Assembly: GCA_003524845.1 (NCBI GenBank)
Contig: DQGR01000058.1
Location: 982 to 12,427, forward strand
DNA length: 11,446 nt
Source of the DNA: Patescibacteria group bacterium
Lineage (GTDB): Bacteria > Patescibacteriota > Microgenomatia > UBA10105
Direction of reading: 5' to 3'
Shown one piece after another: positions 2,888 through 10,886 of this stretch. The position numbers and the translations under genes are program-made. Position 1 is the stretch's first letter; each line of letters opens with the position of its first letter. The notes under the pieces are model-generated. The model saw only the letters and a list, made by a program, of their open reading frames with translations, had not been told where the DNA came from and did no database searches.

Positions 2888-5215
2888 ATGGAAGAATTGC
2901 CAAAAACTTACAATCCAAAGGACACAGAAGAAAAAATCTACAAATTATGGGAAGATGCGAAGGCGTTTGAGCCAAAAATCGGTAGTCGGTCGACGGTAGA
3001 CGGTCAGCGTCCCTTCGTCATCGCCATTCCCCCGCCAAATGTCACTGGCTCTTTGCATATGGGTCATGCTCTAAATAATACTATTCAGGATATTTTAATC
3101 AGACGCTCAAGAATGAAAGGCGTCCCCACTCTTTGGATTCCGGGGACCGACCACGCCGGCATTGCCACCCAAAATGTAGTGGAAAAAAAACTCGCCAAAG
3201 AAGGCAAAAACCGCCACGAAATGGGACGCGAGGCCTTTGAAAAAGAAGTTTGGGCTTGGGTGGACGAGTATGGCCATATTATTATCGATCAATTAAAAAA
3301 ACTGGGCTGTTCCTGCGATTGGAGCCGCCAGCGCTTTACTATGGACGAGGGATATTCCGAGGCCGTCAAAACCGCCTTCAAGCATTATTATGATAAGGGT
3401 TGGATTTATCAGGGCGAACGGGTGATTAACTGGTGTGTCCGCTGCCAAACCGCCCTTTCCGATATTGAGGTTGAACATTTAGACCAAAAAGGCAAACTTT
3501 ATTTCTTTAAATATGATAAGAATTTTCCGATATCGATTGCTACCACCAGACCAGAAACAAAACTTGGCGATACGGCTGTGGCAGTTAACCCTGAAGACAA
3601 GCGATATGCAGAATTTGTCGGGAAAACTTTCAAGGTTAATTTTGTCGGCGTTGAGCGGGAAATTAAAATTATTGCTGATCCTAATATCGATATGAAATTC
3701 GGCACCGGCGCCGTCGGCGTTACGCCCGCCCACTCACTTATAGACTACGAAATGGCCGAGAAAAATGGTTTGCCGATTATCAAAGTAATTGACACTCTCG
3801 GTAAAATGACCGCAGAAGCGGGCAAAGAATATGAAGGTTTGAAAGCCGTCGAAGCATCGCAAAAAGTTCTCGACAGGCTCGAACAAAAAGGTTTGATAGA
3901 AAAAACCGAAGAAATTGATAACGCCTTGAGTGTTTGCTACAGATGTAATCGGCCGGTTGAACCGCAACCTTCAAAGCAGTGGTTTTTGAAAATGTCAGAA
4001 TTGGCCAAACCGGCGATTGAGGCGGTGGAAAAAGGCGAGATAAAATTCTCACCTCCGAGGTGGAAGAAGGTTTATCTGGACTGGATGGAAAATTTGAAAG
4101 ATTGGTGTATTTCCCGCCAAATTTGGTGGGGGCATCAACTTCCCGTATGGGAAGTTGAGATCAAAGATCAAAGATCAAAGATCAAAAATACTATTTATGT
4201 TGGAGATAATCCACCAGAAGGATATAAACAAGTTGATGATGTCCTCGATACTTGGTTTTCGAGCGCCCTTTGGCCATTCGCCGCGTTGGGTTGGCCACAA
4301 AATGAACGTCATCCTGAATCGTCAGATGAAGGATCTCTCAGTTTATCTGAGAACCGACATTCGTCGGAGATTCTTCGTTCCACTCAGAATGACGAGATAA
4401 ACGATCTAGATTATTTTTATCCAACCACCACCCTTTCTACCGCCCGCGATATTATTTATCTTTGGGTTGCCCGAATGATTTTTTCGGGTTATGAATTTAC
4501 AGGCAAAAAGCCGTTTGATAATGTCTATATTCATCCGACGGTTTTTAATAAAGACGGCCAAAGGATGAGCAAATCGCTCGGCACCGGCGTGGACCCGATC
4601 GAACTGATTGATAAATATGGCGCTGATGCAACTAGATTTGGCTTAGCTTATATCAATACTGGCACCCAAGATATAAAATTTGATGAAAATGCTATTTTAG
4701 CCAGCCAAAAATTTTGCAACAAGCTCTGGAATATTGCGCGTTTTGTAATGATACAAATGGGTCATCCTGAACAAAGTGAAGGATCTGGCAGCTTGTCTGC
4801 CAATCCTGCATCCGCAGGAGATTCTTCGCTAACGCTCAGAATGACGCCAAAAACCAGCCCTTCGCTAAAGCTTCGGGCTGCAAGCGATGCTGACAAGAAA
4901 ATACTCGATTCTCTTGATCATCTGATTATCTCGGTTAACTCTAATTTAGATTCTTTTCGTTTCGGCCAGGCGGCCCACGATTTGTACGATTTTGTCTGGC
5001 ACGATTTTGCCGACATTTACATCGAAGAATCAAAAAAGCAAGCAGATGACAACACCAAAGCGATTTTACTATCAACGCTAACTCAATCCTTAAAGCTTCT
5101 TCACCCATTTATGCCTTTTGTCACCGAGGAAATATGGCAAACTCTTTACGAACAAAAATTAGTTGCTGAAAAATTATTGATAAACGCCAGCTGGCCAGAG
5201 CATAAATCAAAATGA
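2888..5215 (+). CDS. valS: valyl-tRNA synthetase
   Basis: A 775-aa class I synthetase that charges tRNA-Val with valine. Visible parts: HIGH motif as HMGH (residues 57-60) after PPPNVTGSL; CxxC pairs at 183/186 and 350/353; the editing domain with ATTRPET (218-224) and GTGAVGVTPAH (from 272); KMSKS as RMSKS (559-563); and an anticodon-binding helical region from about 672. The protein ends soon after FVTEEIWQTLYEQ and lacks the C-terminal coiled-coil arm of typical bacterial ValRS (usually about 880-950 aa). Five in-frame repeat insertions lie near residues 32-41, 425-433, 474-502, 625-653 and 656-665, all in connecting stretches outside the motifs above. The start is set by GGGAG before the ATG. 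The stop overlaps the start of the TPR gene (ATGA), so the two form an operon. Confidence 0.97.
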   Translation: MEELPKTYNPKDTEEKIYKLWEDAKAFEPKIGSRSTVDGQRPFVIAIPPPNVTGSLHMGHALNNTIQDILIRRSRMKGVPTLWIPGTDHAGIATQNVVEKKLAKEGKNRHEMGREAFEKEVWAWVDEYGHIIIDQLKKLGCSCDWSRQRFTMDEGYSEAVKTAFKHYYDKGWIYQGERVINWCVRCQTALSDIEVEHLDQKGKLYFFKYDKNFPISIATTRPETKLGDTAVAVNPEDKRYAEFVGKTFKVNFVGVEREIKIIADPNIDMKFGTGAVGVTPAHSLIDYEMAEKNGLPIIKVIDTLGKMTAEAGKEYEGLKAVEASQKVLDRLEQKGLIEKTEEIDNALSVCYRCNRPVEPQPSKQWFLKMSELAKPAIEAVEKGEIKFSPPRWKKVYLDWMENLKDWCISRQIWWGHQLPVWEVEIKDQRSKIKNTIYVGDNPPEGYKQVDDVLDTWFSSALWPFAALGWPQNERHPESSDEGSLSLSENRHSSEILRSTQNDEINDLDYFYPTTTLSTARDIIYLWVARMIFSGYEFTGKKPFDNVYIHPTVFNKDGQRMSKSLGTGVDPIELIDKYGADATRFGLAYINTGTQDIKFDENAILASQKFCNKLWNIARFVMIQMGHPEQSEGSGSLSANPASAGDSSLTLRMTPKTSPSLKLRAASDADKKILDSLDHLIISVNSNLDSFRFGQAAHDLYDFVWHDFADIYIEESKKQADDNTKAILLSTLTQSLKLLHPFMPFVTEEIWQTLYEQKLVAEKLLINASWPEHKSK
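2981..3008 (+). repeat. 4 x 7-bp GGT-type heptamer array inside valS
   Basis: Four 7-base units all starting with GGT and ending with C: GGTAGTC, GGTCGAC, GGTAGAC, GGTCAGC. Translated as GSRSTVDGQ, between the N-terminal helix and the catalytic core, before PFVIAIPPPNVTG. The unit length is not a multiple of three, so gain or loss of one unit would shift the frame. Confidence 0.8.
4159..4186 (+). repeat. 4 x 7-bp GATCAAA array inside valS
   Basis: Four perfect GATCAAA units, 28 bp, encoding IKDQRSKIK between the catalytic segment HQLPVWEVE and NTIYVGDN. It has the same copy number and unit length as the array at 2981-3008 but a different sequence. Confidence 0.9.
4308..4393 (+). repeat. palindromic clover-like repeat, copy A, in valS
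   Basis: An 86-bp element. The outer arms start GTCATCCTGA and end TCAGAATGAC, with GAAGGATCT and AGATTCTTC pairing inside. Two inner hairpins follow: CTCAG/CTGAG (loop TTTAT) and CCGAC/GTCGG (loop ATTC). Translated in frame as HPESSDEGSLSLSEN and onward to STQND, just after WPFAALGWPQN. It belongs to a widespread type of bacterial palindromic repeat recognisable by HPE.SEGS-like and LRMT-like peptides. Confidence 0.85.
4761..4845 (+). repeat. palindromic clover-like repeat, copy B, in valS
   Basis: An 85-bp relative of copy A with nearly the same outer arms, but inner hairpins GGCAG/CTGCC (loop CTTGT) and CCTGC/GCAGG (loop ATCC). The stems differ from copy A and still pair. Translated as HPEQSEGSGSLSANPASAG and onward to SSLTLRMT, in the connection between the KMSKS region and the anticodon-binding domain. 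It enters in the same frame as copy A. Confidence 0.85.
4855..4880 (+). repeat. short palindromic repeat in valS
   Basis: CAGCCC (4855-4860) pairs with GGGCTG (4875-4880), with GC-TAAA-GC able to form a small inner stem. It begins ten bases after copy B and adds SPSLKLRAA to the same connecting stretch. Probably another inserted repeat family. Confidence 0.6.
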
Positions 5216-5697
5216 AAAATGAACGCAAAATTACTTTAATTATAATTGCCACCTGTGTTTTAATGATTATTATTTTTACGATTATTTTTATAATCCGAAT
5301 TTTTAGCAGCCAGGTTTGGCAAGTAAACACCGCCGAAGCCGCTGAATTACAGGAAACATACAAAGCTAAAGTCTCCACCAGCACCGATCTATATTACTTA
5401 ATGGACCAAGGGTCAAAACTTTTAAACGGCAACCAGCCACGAAACGCCTTGATGAATTTTCAACGCGCCACCGAACTTGACAAAAATTATCGCGACGGCT
5501 GGGTTTGGCTGGGTTATGCTCAAATACAAAATGACGATCCGGCTTCGGCAATCACTTCTCTTAAAAATGCTGAAGCAATCGACCCGATTTATGCGCAAAC
5601 TTACGAACTTTTAACTATCGCCTACGAGAAAACCGGAGACGCTGAAGCCGCCAGCAATGCCAAGGAAAAAATGCAGTTTTTGACAAAACAAAAATAA
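5212..5697 (+). CDS. membrane-anchored TPR protein
   Basis: A 161-aa protein. Residues 7-30 are one hydrophobic segment after a short basic N-terminus (MKNERK), so it is anchored with the rest probably outside the cytoplasm. Residues 60-93, 94-127 and 128-160 read as three tetratricopeptide repeats; the clearest is DGWVWLGYAQIQNDDPASAI, with the usual W, LG, Y, A and P positions. TPR proteins scaffold protein assemblies; no specific partner can be read here. The ATG overlaps the valS stop by ATGA, so it is probably translated by coupling and co-transcribed with valS. The link to valS is likely operon convenience. It lies upstream of the VirB6-like gene but has a separate promoter candidate after it. 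Confidence 0.85.
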   Translation: MKNERKITLIIIATCVLMIIIFTIIFIIRIFSSQVWQVNTAEAAELQETYKAKVSTSTDLYYLMDQGSKLLNGNQPRNALMNFQRATELDKNYRDGWVWLGYAQIQNDDPASAITSLKNAEAIDPIYAQTYELLTIAYEKTGDAEAASNAKEKMQFLTKQK

Positions 5698-5714
5698 CAA
5701 GATTTTTTGATTTG

Positions 5715-5723
5715 TGATAAAAT
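5715..5723 (+). promoter_or_regulatory. candidate extended -10 promoter for the VirB6-like gene
   Basis: TGATAAAAT (5715-5723) fits an extended -10 (TGnTAnAAT type) without a clear -35. A second, similar TGGTAAAAT lies at 5743-5751. Either would give a leader of over 100 bases. No terminator is visible after the TPR gene, so read-through from the valS operon is also possible. Confidence 0.35.
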
Positions 5724-5766
5724 GATAATTGAACCAATTGTTTGGTAAAATTTTAGTTATTTGAAT

Positions 5767-5869
5767 GTGCCCATCCTGCACTCTTATCCGCTAATCGCGG
5801 ATGCGAGTTTCGGAGGGCAACACTTCGCCAGCGGCTTGCCAACCGTAGCCTTGGCGAAGGTTGGAGGGG
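5767..5869 (+). promoter_or_regulatory. hairpin-rich, repeat-derived leader of the VirB6-like gene
   Basis: Contains GTGC/GCAC (5767-5781), a stem of ACTC and ATCCGC with GCGGAT and GAGT (5780-5808), and CTTCGCCA (5823-5830) with TGGCGAAG (5852-5859) enclosing GGCT/AGCC. The last hairpin ends just before the SD (GGAGGGG, 5863-5869). CCAACC (5839-5844) can instead pair with GGTTGG (5859-5864), which overlaps both the hairpin and the SD. On the minus strand the segment translates to GYGWQAAGEVLPSE, a peptide I recognise as typical of a dispersed Patescibacteria repeat. Confidence 0.6.
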
Positions 5870-5872
5870 TTT

Positions 5873-8800
5873 TTGTATAGTATTTCTAAAAAAATCAAAA
5901 AAGGACTCATTTGGGTATTGCTGTCTCTTTTATTTATATCTACTTTTGTTAGTATCTTAGTGCCATCTGAGAAAGCTTTAGCGGCTGATCCTGACCCAAG
6001 CAATCCCGGCTTTTTCAAAGCAACTTCCTCACCAAAAATCCCCGGTTCTGACAATTTAAAAGTAACCATAAACAGCGATAAAACGCTCACGCTTACATGG
6101 GAAATTTCTAAAAGTACCGTTCAAAGCCTTAATGTAATAGCAAATGGCGCTTTTCCGAGCGGATTTTTAATAAAATCAAAAAATAGTGCTCCCTATGAAT
6201 GCTTCTTTGATCAACAAAACTCACCGAGCCAAAATGTGAAACAGTGCCAAGGATCACAAATTACTCTCAAAGAAGAACCAAATCTCCATAAAAATCCGTC
6301 TTTGAATCTTGTAGCACAGGATTGGCAGGCGTGGATTAATTCCAGTTCGTCGGTTATTAAATATACGTTGACCGATAGAACTGTAAATGCCGACAATTTA
6401 CCAGCAAGCACCAAAGTCGGTGCCCAAACAATTAGTATGGATGCTTGGAATAAAAGGTATTCTGGTGTTAATTTAACTGAAACCGAGACAAGCCCTGTAA
6501 ACCTAGGTGATGAGTTTTCTGATACTAATATTGATGCATATATTCAGAATAAGGTTAAAGCTTATCCTAAAGACAGTAAACCTCGTCCTGATTTTGCCCC
6601 AATTTCAGATACCGATATCCAAGGTTTTAAAGATTTTATGAACTCATGGAAAAATACTGCTGATGGAACTTCCAGGATTATTTACAAAAGAATTGAGCAA
6701 AACCCAAATGAAGATCCCTTTCAATTAGCTGGAGCAAAAGATGACAACGGTGTATTCCATTCTTTACTCACGCAAGATGAAATTTTAGCTTTATATGACA
6801 AGTATTATAAAAACTACAACAGCGACACGGCTGATAATATGGATAATTTTGTCGCTAAATATCGAGAGATTCAAAGAAATTTTATGGATCTGGTCGCTAA
6901 TCAATATCAAAAAAATTCTTGTGAAGATATGTGGAAACAAATTGAAACTTCTGATCAATATAAAGAACTCTATCTTTATTTAGGCATGATTGCCGGTGGT
7001 GCTGCTGGAGGAGGAGCAGGCTACTTGCTAGGTGGGGGTGCTAACGTTGCAACAATCGCTAAAGGTGCTGCAGTAGGTGCAGGTGGAGGAGCAGTAGTAG
7101 CAAATGCTGTTCAAACCGTGATATCTTCTGGAGACATTAATGATGCCAATAATAAAAGCGCGGTTTTACTAAAAGAATTTTTTAAGCTTATTTACGCTTC
7201 TATGTATTTGCAATGGAAAGAAGCAAGCCTAGGATTGAAAGCTTATCATAATAATCCAAATCTTATCGCAGGGAAAGGATATAACCCTTTTAAACATGCT
7301 CGATTAACGGGGCTTGTTGAGGTAATGTTTGAACAATTCCTAAAATGCCTTGATCGTTTACAAGAAGCTATCAATGCCCTTAAAGAAAGGACTGGTCTTG
7401 GTACAGACGATACCTGCGGATTGCCGCTCAAAGATATTGGCAAGACCGAATATTGGATAGCGAAAGCTCTTTGCGGGCTTTTGAATATTATTGGCGAACT
7501 CGCTAAAATGATCGTTGATGGCCTATTTTATTCCGTTTTTAACGCCTACCACCCGCCCGATAACTTGAAACTTTCGTTACTGGCGGCGCCCTTAACGATT
7601 TCCCAAGCTCATGCTCAAGACAAATTAGAAGGCAGTATTCCCGTTTCACCGTTAATAGATGCTTTCACCAACAATGCCGATCCTAAGTGGGCATGGGTGA
7701 TCGGAGTATGGAAATTCAGTTTGGGTCTAACTAACCTTTTTCTTGTTGTTGTTCTTTTATTTTTGGGTATCGTTAATATTCTTCATATTCAATACGACAC
7801 TTACGCTATCAAAAAAGCTCTACCCTACTTAATACTGGGAGTGATTTTAGCTAATTTCTCTTTATTAATAATGAGGATGATGATTGATGCCTCAAATATT
7901 TTAACCAAGTCATTTATGGGTGGCACACCTGGTGATGCTGTTCATGATCTGATTGTTAATTTCGAAATAAAGAAAAATCAGCTGCCAGATGTTGCTTCTG
8001 GCATGGGCTGGAATACTGTCGGCGGTTTATTTTTAGCGTTGTTTTTCAGTATTTTTGCTATTGCCGCTTTCTTTATTTTGGGAGTGATGTTTTATATCCG
8101 CTACGCGGCGATTATTCTTTTGGGGATTGCCGCCCCGCTGGCCTTTGTCGCCATGGCATTTCCGCCAACGCAAAGCTTGTTTAAACAATGGTGGGGCTGG
8201 ACAACAAAATTTATTTTTATGAAGCCAGTGGCGATGTTTTTGATATTTGTCGCTGTTAAAGCCAAAGGCTCCGGCGCCGGCACGGGAATCACTGGCTGGC
8301 TGATTATCATCGCTTTGGTTTATATGGCTATTCTTGTCCCTTGGAAGATGGGCGGCGCCGTGATGGCGATGTGGGGCGGCGCCATGGGATCAATTTTCGG
8401 GACTAAAAAAGGCGGCTGGGCAAGAAACGGAGCCGAAAAATGGTATAACAGGAAAAAAACGGATGCTGGTACATGGGCGATGAAAAAAATACCCGGGGTT
8501 GGTAGATTAGCGGGTAGATTACAAAATCTCGAGGAAGGCTCTAAAAATGCAAGGGAAACCGAGCTTGCTCGACAAAAAAGACTAAACAATGAAAGAGCGA
8601 AAGGTATTTACACATTAGGCAGGAAAGAGAAAGCTGCAGAAGATTCTCTTGGCAAAACCCAGGAGGCTAGATTTTCACATGCTTTTGAAAACGCTGAGGA
8701 TACTGGACTTTCAGAGGAAATTCTTAGAAAACATACGGGAGCTGGATCAAGACAAGAACTGAAGGAAAAATATAGCAAAATAGAACATGATTTAGGTGAG

Positions 8801-10651
8801 GCAGAAAGCGCCTTAAAAAAACGTGGCGACATTGATAGCAGTAATCAAGCCATGCTTGCTATGGTTCTGCATCAAATTTTTACCGCAAAACTTGAAGGCA
8901 AAACAATTGATTTTGGTGGCAAACAATTAAGTTATGATGATGCTCGAACACAATTATCCTCACTTAAAAATGAACACGCAACGGCTCTTAATGAAAGTGA
9001 AAAACCTGCCATTCAAGATAGGATAAATGAATTAGAACAAAGTATTTATGGTTTCGAGGCTGAAAACACCGACGTAAATTATGATCATTACTTAGATAAA
9101 AACAGATTTGGTAGAATGCAGGCGAGAGTCAATCCTCGTTTGGCTGAAGAGATGGAAACAATTTTAAAATCCGAAAGTATTTCGCAAATTTTAAATGCCC
9201 TTAAAAAAGGAGGAGGCACTTCAGAGTTTCGTTTTTCAGGCGAAGACGTTGAAAATTACCTTAAAGGTAATTTTGAAGCCATAAAAATTCCGGCAAGATA
9301 CGGTATCCAATCTTATGTGATGGCTCTTCAAGCTAAAGTTGGAACTCAAGGTATTGATCAGCTTGAAGCTATATCGGGCATAACAGAATTGGTAGATAAT
9401 ATTTCTCCTGGTACAAAAACTCAAATTATTGAACAAGCAAAACAAGGTATGGGTGAAAAAAACATTCAAGAATTAGAGACAAGTTTAGGCAAATCTGTTT
9501 CCGAAATAACCAATCAAGATATTGAAAGCTTCGATATGAGACCTGGCTCGATTCAGCGAGATTTTGCAAGACGTTTAGCAGTAGCAATAAGAAGTCATCC
9601 GGCTTTGGGAGCAGCCGGCTCACCTGGTTCCTATGTCGGAAAAGGTCCATCAGTTCCTGTGGGAGAAAAATTGATGGCAGCTCAAAAAGATGATGACTTA
9701 GACAAAATTGTTACTGAAACCGCAGGTGGAGCAGAAACAATTTTGCGTGAAGTTGAGCGCACTGGTGTAGAAAGCACCCTTACTTCATTAGAAAGCGATA
9801 TGATTGTGAGAATTAATCCAACAGTTAAAATCGACAATGATGCTTTAAGACAACAAATTTTACAAACAGTATCTCAGAGTGTAGATATAGACGACCTGCA
9901 ATCTCAATTAAGTAATTTGAATATCGAATTAAGTCCAACAGTGGATATGCAAGTTTTTCCTCAACTTAAGGTTACTGCTCAAAAAGTCAGAACAGCACAG
10001 GAAAACCTTAAAAAGCTTAGTGTTCAATCACTTGTGACAAAAACTCTTCCACATTACAATAACGCTATCAAAAAGATGACTATCGAAGATATTAATACTT
10101 GGCGAGATATGATTGGTGAAATTACCAAAAAAATCAGCGATAGAGTAAATAACGGACAACGATTGTCAGAAGATCCATCAATCGGTGAAGATCTTAAATC
10201 TATTCTTGCCGAATTCGGTCATATCAAAGACGAACGAGATGCTATAGCGACTACTCTAGATACTAACCCAGACCGAGCAATCGATATTTTAAGATCTAAA
10301 AGCCGTGTACTTGAAGCCGCTGAAGAAATTAAAACAGAATTTAACAAAACAATCCAAAACGCAACTGAAAGAAAAATATACATACCGTTAAGCGATCCAA
10401 AAAGTGAAAAGAAACAAAGGGGTGATGCCGCATTCCGTTTCGAAAGCAGCCCTGCTAGATTAGCAGAAACAATTAAAGGACTTCTTTCTGCAAAAGCCGG
10501 ACTGACTACTCCTCCGCCCGAATCCGCTACTCAATCCGTTGGCACTCCGGCGGCGACTCCGGCACCAACTCCTGCGTCGCAACCGGCGGCAGAACCAGAA
10601 CAACCAGGACCAGCTGGTAGACCGGAAAATGCAAACGACCTTGATCGCTAA
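5873..10651 (+). CDS. VirB6/TrbL-like giant membrane protein
   Basis: A 1592-aa protein, probably the polytopic channel component of a type IV secretion or related apparatus. There is no ATG near the front; the UUG at 5873 fits best, with GGAGG five bases upstream and a clean signal peptide (cleavage after ALA, residue 37). Residues 38-360 look exported (Cys110 and Cys125 may pair). Residues 365-415 are a glycine-zipper-like hydrophobic stretch. Residues about 565-581 resemble a second signal peptide (SLLAAPLTISQAHA, then QD). Five or more membrane segments follow at about 609-638, 648-676, 715-763, 769-797 and 805-842, the VirB6/TrbL-like part. Residues 843-1592 are a charged, mostly helical soluble region ending in a Pro/Ala-rich tail. 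It is far longer than standard VirB6 (about 300 aa). The family call rests on topology and sequence character. Confidence 0.7.
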   Translation: MYSISKKIKKGLIWVLLSLLFISTFVSILVPSEKALAADPDPSNPGFFKATSSPKIPGSDNLKVTINSDKTLTLTWEISKSTVQSLNVIANGAFPSGFLIKSKNSAPYECFFDQQNSPSQNVKQCQGSQITLKEEPNLHKNPSLNLVAQDWQAWINSSSSVIKYTLTDRTVNADNLPASTKVGAQTISMDAWNKRYSGVNLTETETSPVNLGDEFSDTNIDAYIQNKVKAYPKDSKPRPDFAPISDTDIQGFKDFMNSWKNTADGTSRIIYKRIEQNPNEDPFQLAGAKDDNGVFHSLLTQDEILALYDKYYKNYNSDTADNMDNFVAKYREIQRNFMDLVANQYQKNSCEDMWKQIETSDQYKELYLYLGMIAGGAAGGGAGYLLGGGANVATIAKGAAVGAGGGAVVANAVQTVISSGDINDANNKSAVLLKEFFKLIYASMYLQWKEASLGLKAYHNNPNLIAGKGYNPFKHARLTGLVEVMFEQFLKCLDRLQEAINALKERTGLGTDDTCGLPLKDIGKTEYWIAKALCGLLNIIGELAKMIVDGLFYSVFNAYHPPDNLKLSLLAAPLTISQAHAQDKLEGSIPVSPLIDAFTNNADPKWAWVIGVWKFSLGLTNLFLVVVLLFLGIVNILHIQYDTYAIKKALPYLILGVILANFSLLIMRMMIDASNILTKSFMGGTPGDAVHDLIVNFEIKKNQLPDVASGMGWNTVGGLFLALFFSIFAIAAFFILGVMFYIRYAAIILLGIAAPLAFVAMAFPPTQSLFKQWWGWTTKFIFMKPVAMFLIFVAVKAKGSGAGTGITGWLIIIALVYMAILVPWKMGGAVMAMWGGAMGSIFGTKKGGWARNGAEKWYNRKKTDAGTWAMKKIPGVGRLAGRLQNLEEGSKNARETELARQKRLNNERAKGIYTLGRKEKAAEDSLGKTQEARFSHAFENAEDTGLSEEILRKHTGAGSRQELKEKYSKIEHDLGEAESALKKRGDIDSSNQAMLAMVLHQIFTAKLEGKTIDFGGKQLSYDDARTQLSSLKNEHATALNESEKPAIQDRINELEQSIYGFEAENTDVNYDHYLDKNRFGRMQARVNPRLAEEMETILKSESISQILNALKKGGGTSEFRFSGEDVENYLKGNFEAIKIPARYGIQSYVMALQAKVGTQGIDQLEAISGITELVDNISPGTKTQIIEQAKQGMGEKNIQELETSLGKSVSEITNQDIESFDMRPGSIQRDFARRLAVAIRSHPALGAAGSPGSYVGKGPSVPVGEKLMAAQKDDDLDKIVTETAGGAETILREVERTGVESTLTSLESDMIVRINPTVKIDNDALRQQILQTVSQSVDIDDLQSQLSNLNIELSPTVDMQVFPQLKVTAQKVRTAQENLKKLSVQSLVTKTLPHYNNAIKKMTIEDINTWRDMIGEITKKISDRVNNGQRLSEDPSIGEDLKSILAEFGHIKDERDAIATTLDTNPDRAIDILRSKSRVLEAAEEIKTEFNKTIQNATERKIYIPLSDPKSEKKQRGDAAFRFESSPARLAETIKGLLSAKAGLTTPPPESATQSVGTPAATPAPTPASQPAAEPEQPGPAGRPENANDLDR

Positions 10652-10659
10652 AATTACTC

Positions 10660-10688
10660 TTGACAAAATCATCAATTTATGATATGAT
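10660..10688 (+). promoter_or_regulatory. near-consensus sigma70-type promoter
   Basis: TTGACA (10660-10665), exactly 17 bases, then TATGAT (10683-10688). It starts nine bases after the stop of the VirB6-like gene and drives the collagen-like gene. It is the best promoter in the window, suggesting strong transcription. Confidence 0.85.
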
Positions 10689-10694
10689 CTCTTG

Positions 10695-10886
10695 TTATCA
10701 TGATGTTCCTCATCATGCTGTTATTTGACAACTGAATACAAAACCAAATACCTGCGGCTGCCAAATCCCTTCCAAGGGACTATTATCGGCACTGGCGTGA
10801 ACAACCCGTTCCCCCAGGCCGATAAGGCCTGTACCCATATCTGCCTTGAGCAGAAACTAAACCACCCCTTAAGGAGGGATGAGTAG
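10695..10886 (+). promoter_or_regulatory. long structured leader of the collagen-like gene
   Basis: About 190 bases between the expected transcription start and the ATG. Hairpins: CATGATG/CATCATG at 10699-10717 at the very 5' end, CCCT/AGGG at 10767-10778, CAGGCC/GGCCTG at 10815-10831, and CTGC/GCAG at 10841-10853. The SD AAGGAGGG (10871-10878) overlaps the palindrome CCTTAAGG (10867-10874). I recognise no known riboswitch; a cis-regulatory or stabilising RNA is inferred. Confidence 0.5.

Noticed and set aside
4155..4400. Separate small gene in another frame within valS, covering a heptamer array and palindromic copy A.
   Set aside because: The frame is open because of the repeats; there is no SD and valS is continuous through it with all motifs.
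5861..5872. UUG at 5861 as the start of the VirB6-like gene.
   Set aside because: It overlaps the SD itself and has no SD of its own at proper spacing; UUG at 5873 fits the ribosome site better.
10725..10753. A second TTGACA (10725-10730) in the leader of the collagen-like gene.
   Set aside because: No acceptable -10 box lies 16-18 bases downstream; the promoter at 10660-10688 is far better.
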